From NCBI GenBank assembly GCA_015904055.1, contig JABMDE010000067.1, forward strand, positions 5,715 through 20,394: a stretch of 14,680 nt of DNA. The letters run 5' to 3'. Numbering within the stretch: position 1 is the first letter of the stretch; every line of letters starts with the position of its first letter. Below, piece after piece: positions 8,169 to 14,568 of this stretch. Source of the stretch: Nitrospira sp. Its GTDB lineage: Bacteria > Nitrospirota > Nitrospiria > Nitrospirales > Nitrospiraceae. The notes beneath the pieces were generated by a model. The model saw only the letters and a program-made list of their open reading frames with translations, did not search any database and had not been told where the DNA came from. Both the position numbers and the translations under genes were made by a program.

Positions 8169-8420
8169 ATGGCACCTCCGGCAACAACCAAACGTACGGA
8201 CCTGGTGGAATGGTTCAAGACCATCACGTTCTACGAGATTCTCGTCGGCATGAAGTCGACGCTCTCGCACTTGCTCCATTACAAACCGGTGACATTGCAA
8301 TACCCTCACGAGAAACGTGCATTGCCGGACAACTATCGCGGCATGCTGGCGCTGCTGCGCTACGACGATGGAACGGAAAAATGCGTCGGCTGCGACCTGT
8401 GCGAAGCCGCCTGTCCCTCG
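8169..8420 (+). pseudogene. nuoI: Truncated nuoI (5' 84 codons only), fused out of frame to nuoN
   Basis: NuoI is the two-4Fe-4S ferredoxin-like subunit holding clusters N6a and N6b. Residues 1-84 are a normal NuoI N-terminus: an amphipathic start (DLVEWFKTITFYEILVGMKS), the KPVTLQYPHEKR segment, YRGMLALLRYDDG, and the first cluster motif C72-V-G-C75-D-L-C78-E-A-A-C82-P-S. The second C-x2-C-x2-C-x3-C motif and the C-terminal half are absent. Past about 8420 this frame reads the nuoN sequence out of frame and stops at 8735, giving a 188-codon open frame whose last roughly 100 residues are nonsense rich in Pro, Ser and Ala. It could not bind both clusters. Either a true deletion or an assembly join made this. 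Confidence 0.9.
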
Positions 8421-8422
8421 TG
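8412..8422. other. nuoI/nuoN junction point (deletion or chimeric join)
   Basis: Up to about 8420 the frame beginning at 8169 matches NuoI (ending ACPS); from about 8417 the frame shifted by one base matches NuoN (LVLGAFSSGILLYG). The shared bases, around CCCTCG, leave the exact breakpoint ambiguous by a few nucleotides. No inverted repeat, insertion sequence or target duplication is visible at the join. Standard nuo order implies loss of the rest of nuoI, nuoJ, nuoK, nuoL, nuoM and the 5' part of nuoN. Confidence 0.85.
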
Positions 8423-9412
8423 CTGGGCGCCTTCTCATCCGGCATTCTCCTGTACGGCATCTCCCTGCTCTACGGCGCCACCGGCAGCACCAGACTCCCC
8501 GCCATCGCCGCCGCCATTGCAGGCCGAAGCCTGGACGATCCGTTGCTCTTGGCGGCCACGATTTTGCTCGCCGTCGGATTCGGATTCAAACTGGCCGTCG
8601 TACCGTTCCACATGTGGACCCCCGACGTGTATCAAGGCGCACCAACCTCTGTCACGGCATTCATGGCAGTGGCATCCAAAGCCGCCAGTTTCGGCGCATT
8701 TCTCCGCGTCTTCGTCGAAGGGCTCGGGAGCCTGAAAGCCAATTGGTCTGCCATCTTCCTGCTGTTGTGCATCGCCACTCTGGTGCTGGGCAATATCGTT
8801 GCGCTGGTACAGACCAACATCAAACGGATGTTGGCCTACTCCAGTATCGCTCATGCCGGTTATGCCTTGATCGGTGTCGTGGCGGCAGGAGTCGCCGGCA
8901 CCCAGACCGGAGGGACGAATGGCATCGCCGCGGTCATGCTCTATCTTGCGCTGTACGCCTTCATGACCTTCGGCGCATTTACCATCGTGGCAGCGCTGCG
9001 CAAAGGCGGGCTCGATGGCGACGAGATCGAGGATTTCACCGGCCTTGCTGCGCGCCATCCTCTCGCCGCACTGCTGATGCTCGTCTTTATGGTGTCGCTG
9101 GCCGGAATCCCTCCAACGGCCGGGTTCATCGGAAAATTTTACGTCTTTATGGCCGCCGTGGAAGCGGGACTGACCTGGCTGGCAGTCCTGGCCCTCGTGT
9201 TTGCGGCAATCTCGGCATACTACTATCTACGCATCATCATGGTGATGTACATGCGAGAGCCCGACGCGCTGACAGCAGCCTCCCCCCGTCTCACCATGTC
9301 ACCCGCCCTCTCCATTGTGCTCGCCTGCGCAGTGGCCGGCGTGGTGTTTTTCGGCCTGTATCCCAGTCCCCTGGTCAGTCTCGCCGGACACGCTGTCTTA
9401 ACATTCAAATAA
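8414..9412 (+). pseudogene. nuoN: Truncated nuoN (3' part only)
   Basis: NuoN is one of the antiporter-like proton-pumping subunits. About 331 C-terminal residues remain, against roughly 480-500 in intact NuoN, so about the first 150 are missing, including the early transmembrane helix that normally carries a key glutamate. Retained signatures are LGAFSSGILLYGISLLYG, GFKLAVVPFHMWTPDVYQGA with its conserved lysine, QTNIKRMLAYSSIAHAGYA, and SLAGIPPTAGFIGKFYVF with another lysine. The C-terminus ends normally at TAA. In this frame an ATG at 8381 (reading MRRLRPVRSRLS) and a GTG at 8420 could start translation, so a shortened membrane protein could be made. The frame is also open upstream into nuoH, but that part is chance. 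No frameshift interrupts the remaining NuoN sequence. Confidence 0.9.
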
Positions 9413-9417
9413 ATTCC

Positions 9418-9455
9418 GAGACCGCAAGAATGAGATGCGCGGTCTCGCCGCGCAT
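9418..9455. terminator. Two overlapping, mutually exclusive hairpins after nuoN
   Basis: GAGACCGC (9418-9425) pairs perfectly with GCGGTCTC (9439-9446). ATGCGCGG (9435-9442) pairs perfectly with CCGCGCAT (9448-9455) around a 5-nt loop. The two 8-bp stems share bases 9439-9442, so only one can form at a time. There is no T-run. The position between the end of the nuo cluster and the next gene suits a weak terminator or an attenuator-like switch; function is inferred only. Confidence 0.45.
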
Positions 9456-9457
9456 GC

Positions 9458-9463
9458 TACGCT
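9458..9463 (+). promoter_or_regulatory. Possible -10 element of a leaderless yihY-like transcript
   Basis: TACGCT lies 6 nt before ATG 9470, and no Shine-Dalgarno sequence is present. No convincing -35 element is seen, so this is weak. Similar spacing occurs upstream of 13199 (minus strand), 13274 and 14569. Confidence 0.25.
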
Positions 9464-9469
9464 GCCTAT

Positions 9470-10330
9470 ATGCGAGCCATACAAGAAGGATTTCGTTTCC
9501 TGAGCGATGTGTTCCACGCGTTTCTACGGCATGGCTGTACCAGCCTGGCCGCATCGCTTGCATTTTTCTCCCTGCTGTCGCTCTTTCCACTTGTCTTCCT
9601 GCTGTTATACGGCATCAGTTTTCTGGTCAGCCAGGATGTCATCGGTGAACAGTTCCTCTTGAGCTTCCTCAAAGGATTCTTGCCGTCATTAGGCGAACGG
9701 CTGGCCCACGAACTCCACCGCGTCAGCGAACTGGAAAGTGTACGATGGGTGGTGTTCCTTTCGTTCTTCTGGTTCGGGGGGCTCGTCTTCTACGAATTGG
9801 ATTATGCACTCAACGTAGCCTTTGAAAGCACTCGCCGCCGACACCCGTTGATCTCCACTGCGATATCGGTCGCCTTGCTCGGCGCCACCGGACTCTTGCT
9901 CATCATTTCCTATGTTGCGACAGAAACCCTCAATTTTCTGACAGCGTATGCGCCGAGTCTCTGGGGTCTGGATCTCGTCGCCCTCGCAGCCCACGACTTC
10001 CAGTTGACCTATACGTTGCCGTTTGTCCTCGCATTTTTCGCTGTCAGTTTCCTCTACCGGTACGTTCCCCGTCGTCAGTCTGCATGGCGGGAAGCGATGG
10101 CAGGCGCCATGGTATTCGGCGTCCTCTGGGTCTCCGCCAAATTACTGTTCGTCACCTACAGCAGCTACGCTACGGTCTACGTCCGGCTCTACGGCTCTCT
10201 ACTGGAAGTAATCTTTCTCCTGCTGTGGGTCTACTATTCGGCAGGACTTCTCCTCCTCGGCGCCGTAATCGCCCACAAGCTCCAGCAACGAACGCAGATA
10301 CCGTCTGCCACACCGGCAAAGAACGACTAA
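9470..10330 (+). CDS. YihY/BrkB-family inner membrane protein
   Basis: This 286-residue multi-pass membrane protein belongs to the YihY/virulence factor BrkB family, once misnamed ribonuclease BN. The family's exact biochemical role is not settled. Family marks are the first membrane segment with LAASLAFFSLLSLFPLVFLL (residues about 26-45), the segment around 92-118 with FLSFFWFGGLVFYELDYALN, a helix near 127-150, another at 181-197 followed by YRYVPRR, and the C-terminal pair around 211-229 and LYGSLLEVIFLLLWVYYSAG (240-259). Six membrane segments fit the family. The tail (271-286) is short and polar. The start is ATG 9470 with no Shine-Dalgarno sequence. It lies 57 bp after the nuoN stop and is probably transcribed separately. 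It has no obvious link to complex I. Confidence 0.88.
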   Translation: MRAIQEGFRFLSDVFHAFLRHGCTSLAASLAFFSLLSLFPLVFLLLYGISFLVSQDVIGEQFLLSFLKGFLPSLGERLAHELHRVSELESVRWVVFLSFFWFGGLVFYELDYALNVAFESTRRRHPLISTAISVALLGATGLLLIISYVATETLNFLTAYAPSLWGLDLVALAAHDFQLTYTLPFVLAFFAVSFLYRYVPRRQSAWREAMAGAMVFGVLWVSAKLLFVTYSSYATVYVRLYGSLLEVIFLLLWVYYSAGLLLLGAVIAHKLQQRTQIPSATPAKND

Positions 10331-10594
10331 CACGACCATTGCCGACTTGCTGCTTCGGGGAACGAAGTTGCAAGTTTCGTGTTTCCTGTTGCCAGGGGAA
10401 ACGATCCCGTCACTCGGAACCCGGCACTTTCCATGGAATGTGTTTCGTCCCTCGACCCCTCGTGGCTGCAATCGCGACTGTCTGCAAATACCTGCCTGGA
10501 GCCATTTTGCCTGGTTTGCAACTTCCGTCCATTTCCTGGCGGGAGCGCCTCTTCCCCGATACAATGTCACCCGACACAAGAGGGAGCCCGTTGC
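10331..10594. repeat. 264-bp gap with inverted repeats
   Basis: No gene is supported here. GAAGTTGCAA (10364-10373) has a perfect inverted copy TTGCAACTTC (10516-10525) 142 bp away. A 10-bp palindrome TTCCATGGAA sits at 10429-10438. CCAGGGGAAA near 10393 and TTTCCTGG near 10532 are also roughly complementary, in nested order. This could be a degenerate mobile or miniature inverted-repeat element, or a long structured leader. An open frame runs through it into the next gene, but its residues look non-coding. Confidence 0.4.
10560..10586 (+). promoter_or_regulatory. Possible -10 box and ribosome binding site for the gene at 10595
   Basis: TACAAT (10560-10565) is a fair -10 sequence but no good -35 is seen. 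AGGGAG (10581-10586) lies 8 nt before ATG 10595, a standard Shine-Dalgarno position, and sets the start codon. Confidence 0.45.
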
Positions 10595-11995
10595 ATGTTT
10601 GAAGAGTACGGCAAAGAACTCATGATGCTGGGGGGCACGATTGCGGGGTTCGTCGCCGCCGTGCTCAGCGTCTTGGAAAAGCTTTTGGTGTTCCGGGGCA
10701 GCCCCGCCAAGAGCGAATCCACAGCCGAAACCAACAATGAGCCCAAGAGCGAGTCCAGGAATGAAAAACGGGAATCCTCCCGGCCTGGGCGCACAATAGT
10801 GGACTCCGTTCCAAGCGTGGATTTCTTTTCTACGAAGCCGCTACGCGGCACCTCCTACCTGCTGTTGAATGAAGTCGGCGTCATTGCGGCGGCCGGTGTG
10901 CTGCTCAACTACGTCGGTCTCACGCTCAGCCGGCATCTGGAAAGTATTCTGTTTTTGGACATGACAGGAACGGCCCTGGTCGCTATTCTGCTCGGCCCTT
11001 GGTGGGGAGCCATCGTTGCGTTGCTTTCAAACTCCGTGGTCAATTGGCTGCTCTTCCCGGAAGCGGGAGCGGATGTGGTGATCTTCCCATGGTCCCTGGT
11101 CAATATGACCGGCGCGCTATTCTGGGGAGTACTGGCTCGCCAGGCGGGATTTCAGAAATACGTGCGTACCAGCAAGAGTTCAGGGTTCGCCCACATGTGG
11201 TACCTGCTCAGCTTCGGAGTCATCGGAGCCATCGTGATGAGCATTCCCGGGACTCTTGTCCAGTCCGCACTCCATGAGAGTTCCGTACTGGCCTTAAATC
11301 CCGACGTCGCCCAATCACTCAGCGTGCAGATCAGGCGATGGGAAACCGCGGTTCAGCTGTACTTGGAATCTGCCATCGGGCTGCAATGGAGCGAGAGTAT
11401 CGGCTGGTATATCGTCAATTGGCTCCAGAACTGTGTCCGGTACATCCCCGACAAGACGATGAGCGCCGCCATTGCGCTGGTCATCTTGAAATACGGCTAT
11501 CCGTTATTCGAGCGTGAATTGATTCACGGCGGCCCGGACGGCGAGCGGCCACGCGACGAACGAATCCTCCCGCTCATCTTGGGATTGCTCTACGCACCCT
11601 CTTACGCCTCGCTCATCAGCAGCGAGGGGTATGCCGGTCCACTCTACTGGCCGCTGTGGTCCATACCGTGGCTGTTTATTCTCTATGGCTATTTCAGAAT
11701 CCGCTACTCAGGACCGACAGACAATGCCCTCCAACAGGCGCGGCTCCAACGGGCGGATCGTTATGCCAAGGCCTTGAAGCCGGTCGGGAAAGAGCCGTCG
11801 TACGAATTCTGTCGCCGCCTGACGTTTGCAACGCTGATTGCCAGCCTGATCTTTGCGATATGTCTGCCTGTGGTGTTAATGGACTTCTACCGGGTGACAT
11901 TCAAGTTCTTCTGTGTCGTCTACGGATTCCTGCTCGTCGTCCACCTGATTCGCGTCGCCATCGCCCAAAATATCTCCGTGGCACGGACTGAATGA
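10595..11995 (+). CDS. Multi-pass membrane protein with ECF S-component-like core, function unknown
   Basis: I do not recognise a named family for this 466-residue protein. A first hydrophobic helix (residues about 10-33) is followed by a polar, low-complexity linker (about 35-75, rich in Ser, Glu, Asn, Lys). A membrane core from 88 to 223 includes FLDMTGTALVAILLGPWWGA and VALLSNSVVNWLLFPEAGAD; this resembles substrate-binding (S) components of ECF vitamin transporters, where a Gly-Pro-Trp-Trp-Gly type turn and a following Asn are common. More membrane segments follow near 287-303, 325-345, 350-366, 410-428 and 436-456, more than a lone S component has. No EcfA ATPase or EcfT gene is in the window, and no kinase or cyclase domain is visible. 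The start at 10595 is chosen by its Shine-Dalgarno; 72 upstream in-frame codons are rejected. A hairpin terminator follows. Confidence 0.75.
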   Translation: MFEEYGKELMMLGGTIAGFVAAVLSVLEKLLVFRGSPAKSESTAETNNEPKSESRNEKRESSRPGRTIVDSVPSVDFFSTKPLRGTSYLLLNEVGVIAAAGVLLNYVGLTLSRHLESILFLDMTGTALVAILLGPWWGAIVALLSNSVVNWLLFPEAGADVVIFPWSLVNMTGALFWGVLARQAGFQKYVRTSKSSGFAHMWYLLSFGVIGAIVMSIPGTLVQSALHESSVLALNPDVAQSLSVQIRRWETAVQLYLESAIGLQWSESIGWYIVNWLQNCVRYIPDKTMSAAIALVILKYGYPLFERELIHGGPDGERPRDERILPLILGLLYAPSYASLISSEGYAGPLYWPLWSIPWLFILYGYFRIRYSGPTDNALQQARLQRADRYAKALKPVGKEPSYEFCRRLTFATLIASLIFAICLPVVLMDFYRVTFKFFCVVYGFLLVVHLIRVAIAQNISVARTE

Positions 11996-11996
11996 G

Positions 11997-12039
11997 AACG
12001 TGAAGCGTATCGCGTCGTTCACGACATACGCTTCACGTT
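11997..12039. terminator. Bidirectional hairpin terminator between convergent genes
   Basis: AACGTGAAGCGTAT (11997-12010) and ATACGCTTCACGTT (12026-12039) pair perfectly over 14 bp with a 15-nt loop, followed by TT on the + strand. It lies 2 bp after the + strand gene, and its right arm overlaps the stop codon of the minus-strand protease, so it can serve both. The T-tract is short. The stem uses the same CGTGAAGCGT words as the nuo gap repeats. Confidence 0.7.
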
Positions 12040-13199
12040 TTCTGTAGCTGCAAATAATTCGCAATGGCCGACTGCGTCACCAATCCGGCAACTTGTCCGT
12101 CTTGCATCACAACAAGCTGATCCCACCCGTCCTGCGCCATACATTCCATCGCCTGAATCACCGACACATCCGGCCCCACAACCAACGACGGTGACAGCGG
12201 ACGCATGACCTGCCCGACTTGCCTCCAGGGCCACATCGCCGACGGGACGGTCTGAATCTCACCCACCGTGATAAGCCCGGCAAGTTGTCCACTATCCACA
12301 ACCGGGAAACTGCCATGCCCATAGGGCTGAAAGTACTGCGTCACCGCCTCGTCCAGCGAACAGTGTGCAGGAATCGACGTGACCGTCCGCACCATCACGT
12401 CCCGCACCAGAACAGTGGCAAGCGTCTGCCGGAACGCCGCTTGACGGCGGCTTGCGAATGCCGCAGCAAAGAGAAACATCCCGATGAAGATCACCCAGCT
12501 GCCGTTCGATGCCATCGAGGAATCCAACTTGCCCATCAACGCGCCGACAAGCACTGCCAGCCCCAGCACACCAAGTAACGCGCCGAATCCCAGACCGACG
12601 ACAGCCGCCTGTGTGGTCGCGCGATAGAAATCCTTTCCCCAGGCCCAGAGTCCTGCGCGTAATACCCGCCCGCCGTCCAAGGGGAATCCCGGAATCAAAT
12701 TGAAAAGCCCAAGCTGAAGATTCACCCCTCCCAAGAAAACCCCAAGCATGACCAGACCTTGGACATCGTGCGGCGATTGAATTGATTCAGCGAGCGCGGT
12801 CAATCCGAAACAGACCGCTCCCAGCACAAAACTCACGAGGGGACCAGCCACGGCAATGAGAAATTCGGCAATGAGAAATTCCGCTCGCGGAGTGGGCGCT
12901 TCCTTCCGCATATGGGCCACGCCCCCGAAAATGAAGAGGGTGATCCGTTCGATGGGAATACGGTAGCGTAGCGCCACATAGGAATGGCCGAGTTCGTGCA
13001 ACAGGACGGAGAGAAACAAGAGCAGCGCGGCAACGCCACCCATGGCCCAATAGCGCACGGGCGAGAGCCCCGGCAACTCCTCCGGCAAATACCCGGTCGA
13101 CAAAGTCCACGTGAGGAGGAGAAACACCAGAAACCAGGAGGCGTGCACTCGAATAGGAATCCCCAATGCACGACCGATTTGCCAGGAGGGCCATTGCAT
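12033..13199 (-). CDS. Site-2 protease family (M50) zinc metalloprotease with CBS domain pair
   Basis: This 388-residue intramembrane protease-like protein probably cuts a membrane-bound regulator; its substrate is unknown. The zinc motif is LLHELGHS (His68, Glu69, His72) in a membrane helix, and the third ligand lies in NLIPGFPLDGGRVLRA (Asp175). Six membrane helices span about 20-245. Two CBS domains occupy about 262-320 and 330-388 (VRDVMVRTVTSIP; VMRPLSPSLVV), which usually sense adenosine nucleotides. This is the SpoIVFB/Rip3-like subgroup layout. Residues 107-116 are EFLIA repeated twice, from an exact 15-bp DNA duplication just before AVAGPLVS. I prefer ATG 13199 because a promoter-like pair ends 6 nt upstream; a GTG at 13220 would add seven residues but lies between the -35 and -10 elements. 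It is divergent from the deacetylase gene. Confidence 0.9.
   Translation of the reverse strand: MQWPSWQIGRALGIPIRVHASWFLVFLLLTWTLSTGYLPEELPGLSPVRYWAMGGVAALLLFLSVLLHELGHSYVALRYRIPIERITLFIFGGVAHMRKEAPTPRAEFLIAEFLIAVAGPLVSFVLGAVCFGLTALAESIQSPHDVQGLVMLGVFLGGVNLQLGLFNLIPGFPLDGGRVLRAGLWAWGKDFYRATTQAAVVGLGFGALLGVLGLAVLVGALMGKLDSSMASNGSWVIFIGMFLFAAAFASRRQAAFRQTLATVLVRDVMVRTVTSIPAHCSLDEAVTQYFQPYGHGSFPVVDSGQLAGLITVGEIQTVPSAMWPWRQVGQVMRPLSPSLVVGPDVSVIQAMECMAQDGWDQLVVMQDGQVAGLVTQSAIANYLQLQKT
12852..12881. repeat. Exact 15-bp tandem duplication inside the protease gene
   Basis: GGCAATGAGAAATTC occurs twice back to back (12852-12866, 12867-12881, + strand reading). On the coding (minus) strand it duplicates five residues, EFLIA, without shifting the frame. 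The lack of any divergence between copies suggests a recent slippage event. Confidence 0.9.
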
Positions 13200-13205
13200 G
13201 AACAC

Positions 13206-13234
13206 ACCGTAACAGTTCACAAATAGAGGGTCAA
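13206..13234 (-). promoter_or_regulatory. Promoter of the site-2 protease gene (minus strand)
   Basis: Read on the minus strand, TTGACC (13234-13229), 17 nt, TACGGT (13211-13206), then 6 nt to ATG 13199. The -35 is near consensus; the -10 keeps T1, A2 and T6. The short distance to ATG and the missing Shine-Dalgarno sequence suggest a leaderless mRNA. Confidence 0.5.
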
Positions 13235-13260
13235 TTTATCGCGCCAAGCCCGGCTTCAGG

Positions 13261-13266
13261 TATACT
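13261..13266 (+). promoter_or_regulatory. -10 element of the polysaccharide deacetylase gene
   Basis: TATACT is followed by 7 nt and then ATG 13274, with no Shine-Dalgarno sequence. Transcription would start at or next to the ATG. No clear -35 is seen. It is divergent from the protease promoter. Confidence 0.5.
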
Positions 13267-13273
13267 AGTCCAC

Positions 13274-13987
13274 ATGGTTCCGCGATCCTCCATATGGGTT
13301 CTCAGCCTCCTGCTCATCGGCGGCCTGCCGCTCGGCATTCCGGCCACGAGCGCAGCCCAAGTTATCAAGTCCGGTCCACCTGCCTGCCCGGGCATCGCGC
13401 TGACATTCGACCTCTGCCCCGTCAAGAAGGGATCGGGATACGATCAGGCGTTGATGGACTATCTGATTGAACACCGCATTCCTGCCACATTGTTCATGTC
13501 GGGCAAGTGGATAACCAAACATCATGAACAGGTGGAGCATCTACTCGGGACTGGCTTGTTCGAGATCGGGACTCACGGCGACGTACATGCGCATTTACCC
13601 ATGCACGATGCCGGTGAGCAACGGACAGAAATTCTCCGCCCCGTTACCATGCTGCATGAGCACTATGCCCATACGGCCACGTTGTTTCGCCCTCCCTATG
13701 GAGAATACAACGACGTGACCGTCGATGTTGTGAAAGCGCTTGGCCTCCGGTTCATCCAATGGAACATCGAATCCGGCGACCCGGACCCCACTCTGTCGGC
13801 CGATCAGATCCTGACCCGCATCAAGCAACGCGCCAAGCCGGGCAGCATCGTAGTGCTGCATGCCAATGGGAAGGGGAAACAGACCAGGGCGGTAATCGAA
13901 CGATTGACGACCGACGTGCTGCCCCGCAAGGGACTTCGGCCCATGACCGTGAGTGATCTATTAAATTGCGCGCCACCAGCCCCATGA
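13274..13987 (+). CDS. Secreted polysaccharide deacetylase (NodB domain, CE4)
   Basis: This 237-residue exported enzyme probably removes acetyl groups from a cell-wall or surface polysaccharide; the substrate cannot be read from sequence. Residues 1 to about 28 form a signal peptide (hydrophobic core SIWVLSLLLIGGLPLG, cleavage likely after TSAA). The NodB domain follows: motif 1 ALTFDLCP with catalytic-base Asp46 (second Asp replaced by Leu, as in some members), motif 2 GTHGDVHAHL with zinc ligands His101 and His105, motif 3 RPPYGEYN from Arg139, motif 4 around Trp163, and motif 5 VVLHANGKG with His196. Start ATG 13274 fits the signal peptide and the -10 element just upstream. Its stop overlaps the next start by ATGA, so the GNAT gene is probably co-translated. 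Confidence 0.92.
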   Translation: MVPRSSIWVLSLLLIGGLPLGIPATSAAQVIKSGPPACPGIALTFDLCPVKKGSGYDQALMDYLIEHRIPATLFMSGKWITKHHEQVEHLLGTGLFEIGTHGDVHAHLPMHDAGEQRTEILRPVTMLHEHYAHTATLFRPPYGEYNDVTVDVVKALGLRFIQWNIESGDPDPTLSADQILTRIKQRAKPGSIVVLHANGKGKQTRAVIERLTTDVLPRKGLRPMTVSDLLNCAPPAP

Positions 13988-14460
13988 ACGATGCCCACAT
14001 CAAAGCCATGCAGGCCGAAGACCGTACTGAGGTCGTTCACCTCTTAGTCGAATCCGATCCTTGGAAGACGCTGGGCTACACGACAGACGATTGGAATCGG
14101 ATTTTCTGCCCCCTGCCGCAAGGACGGGACAGTTATGTGGCTGAACTGGACGGACGCGTGGCGGGTGTCGCCCTTGTGAAGCAGAAGTTTCTGCTCGGTG
14201 ACTATCTGGAACTCCTGGGCGTCGCCGAATGGGCCCGCCACAAAGGAATCGGCAGCCTGCTGCTCACACACGTTGAACACCTGGTCTTCGAACGAACGAA
14301 AAATCTCTTCGCGTGCGTCTCGGACTTCAACCAACCGGCACGGGACTTTTACAAGAAACAGGGCTATCAGGAAATCGGCCCGATGCCGAACTTTCTGATT
14401 CCCGGCAGTGCTGAAATACTCCTGCGCAAGACGGCGGGACCCGCCCGAACATCGACGTGA
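13984..14460 (+). CDS. GNAT family N-acetyltransferase
   Basis: This 158-residue acetyl-CoA-dependent acetyltransferase has an unknown acceptor. Visible GNAT features are the beta strand SYVAELDGRVAGVALVKQ (about 50-67), the strand YLELLGVAEWARHKGIGSLL with the acetyl-CoA pyrophosphate-binding loop R85-H-K-G-I-G90, and the C-terminal motif-B-like stretch FNQPARDFYKKQGYQEIG (115-132). I chose ATG 13984, which overlaps the deacetylase stop (ATGA), over a TTG at 13966 that would add six residues. The overlap implies translational coupling. A joint role with the deacetylase in acetylation state is tempting but unproven; the acceptor may equally be an amino acid, protein or small metabolite. Confidence 0.88.
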   Translation: MNDAHIKAMQAEDRTEVVHLLVESDPWKTLGYTTDDWNRIFCPLPQGRDSYVAELDGRVAGVALVKQKFLLGDYLELLGVAEWARHKGIGSLLLTHVEHLVFERTKNLFACVSDFNQPARDFYKKQGYQEIGPMPNFLIPGSAEILLRKTAGPARTST

Positions 14461-14463
14461 GAA

Positions 14464-14530
14464 CGTCACTCGTCATACGTCAAACGTGAAGAGGGGATGC
14501 CAAGGTGTGTCCGTCTTCTTACGAGTGACG
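14464..14530. repeat. Inverted repeat in the GNAT-gloA gap
   Basis: CGTCACTCGT (14464-14473) has a perfect inverted copy ACGAGTGACG (14521-14530) with 47 bp between. Next to the arms are further CGTCA, CGTGAAG and CTTCTTACG words that can extend partial pairing. The composition is that of the nuo gap repeats and the terminator at 11997. No T-run is present. Confidence 0.55.
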
Positions 14531-14531
14531 G

Positions 14532-14559
14532 TTGACGCCTGACGCTTAACGAGTATAAA
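14532..14559 (+). promoter_or_regulatory. Promoter of the glyoxalase gene
   Basis: TTGACG (14532-14537), 16 nt, TATAAA (14554-14559): the best sigma70-type promoter in the window. The ATG is 9 nt after the -10 and no Shine-Dalgarno sequence exists, implying a leaderless or 1-3 nt leader mRNA. The -35 lies inside the repeat-derived sequence. Confidence 0.65.
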
Positions 14560-14568
14560 GACATCACA

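Noticed and set aside
7976..8413. N-terminal extension of the nuoN frame starting inside nuoH
   Set aside because: It overlaps nuoH and nuoI in a different frame and encodes nothing like NuoN; the frame is open by chance.
8169..8735. A 188-codon open frame as a novel ferredoxin-like protein with a Pro/Ser-rich tail
   Set aside because: After codon 84 the residues are nuoN DNA read in the wrong frame; the tail has no protein-like character, so it is a junction product and not a new family.
10379..10594. Upstream in-frame extension of the gene at 10595
   Set aside because: The 72 extra residues are Cys/Pro/Ser-rich and derived from the repeat-containing gap; a good Shine-Dalgarno sequence marks ATG 10595 instead.
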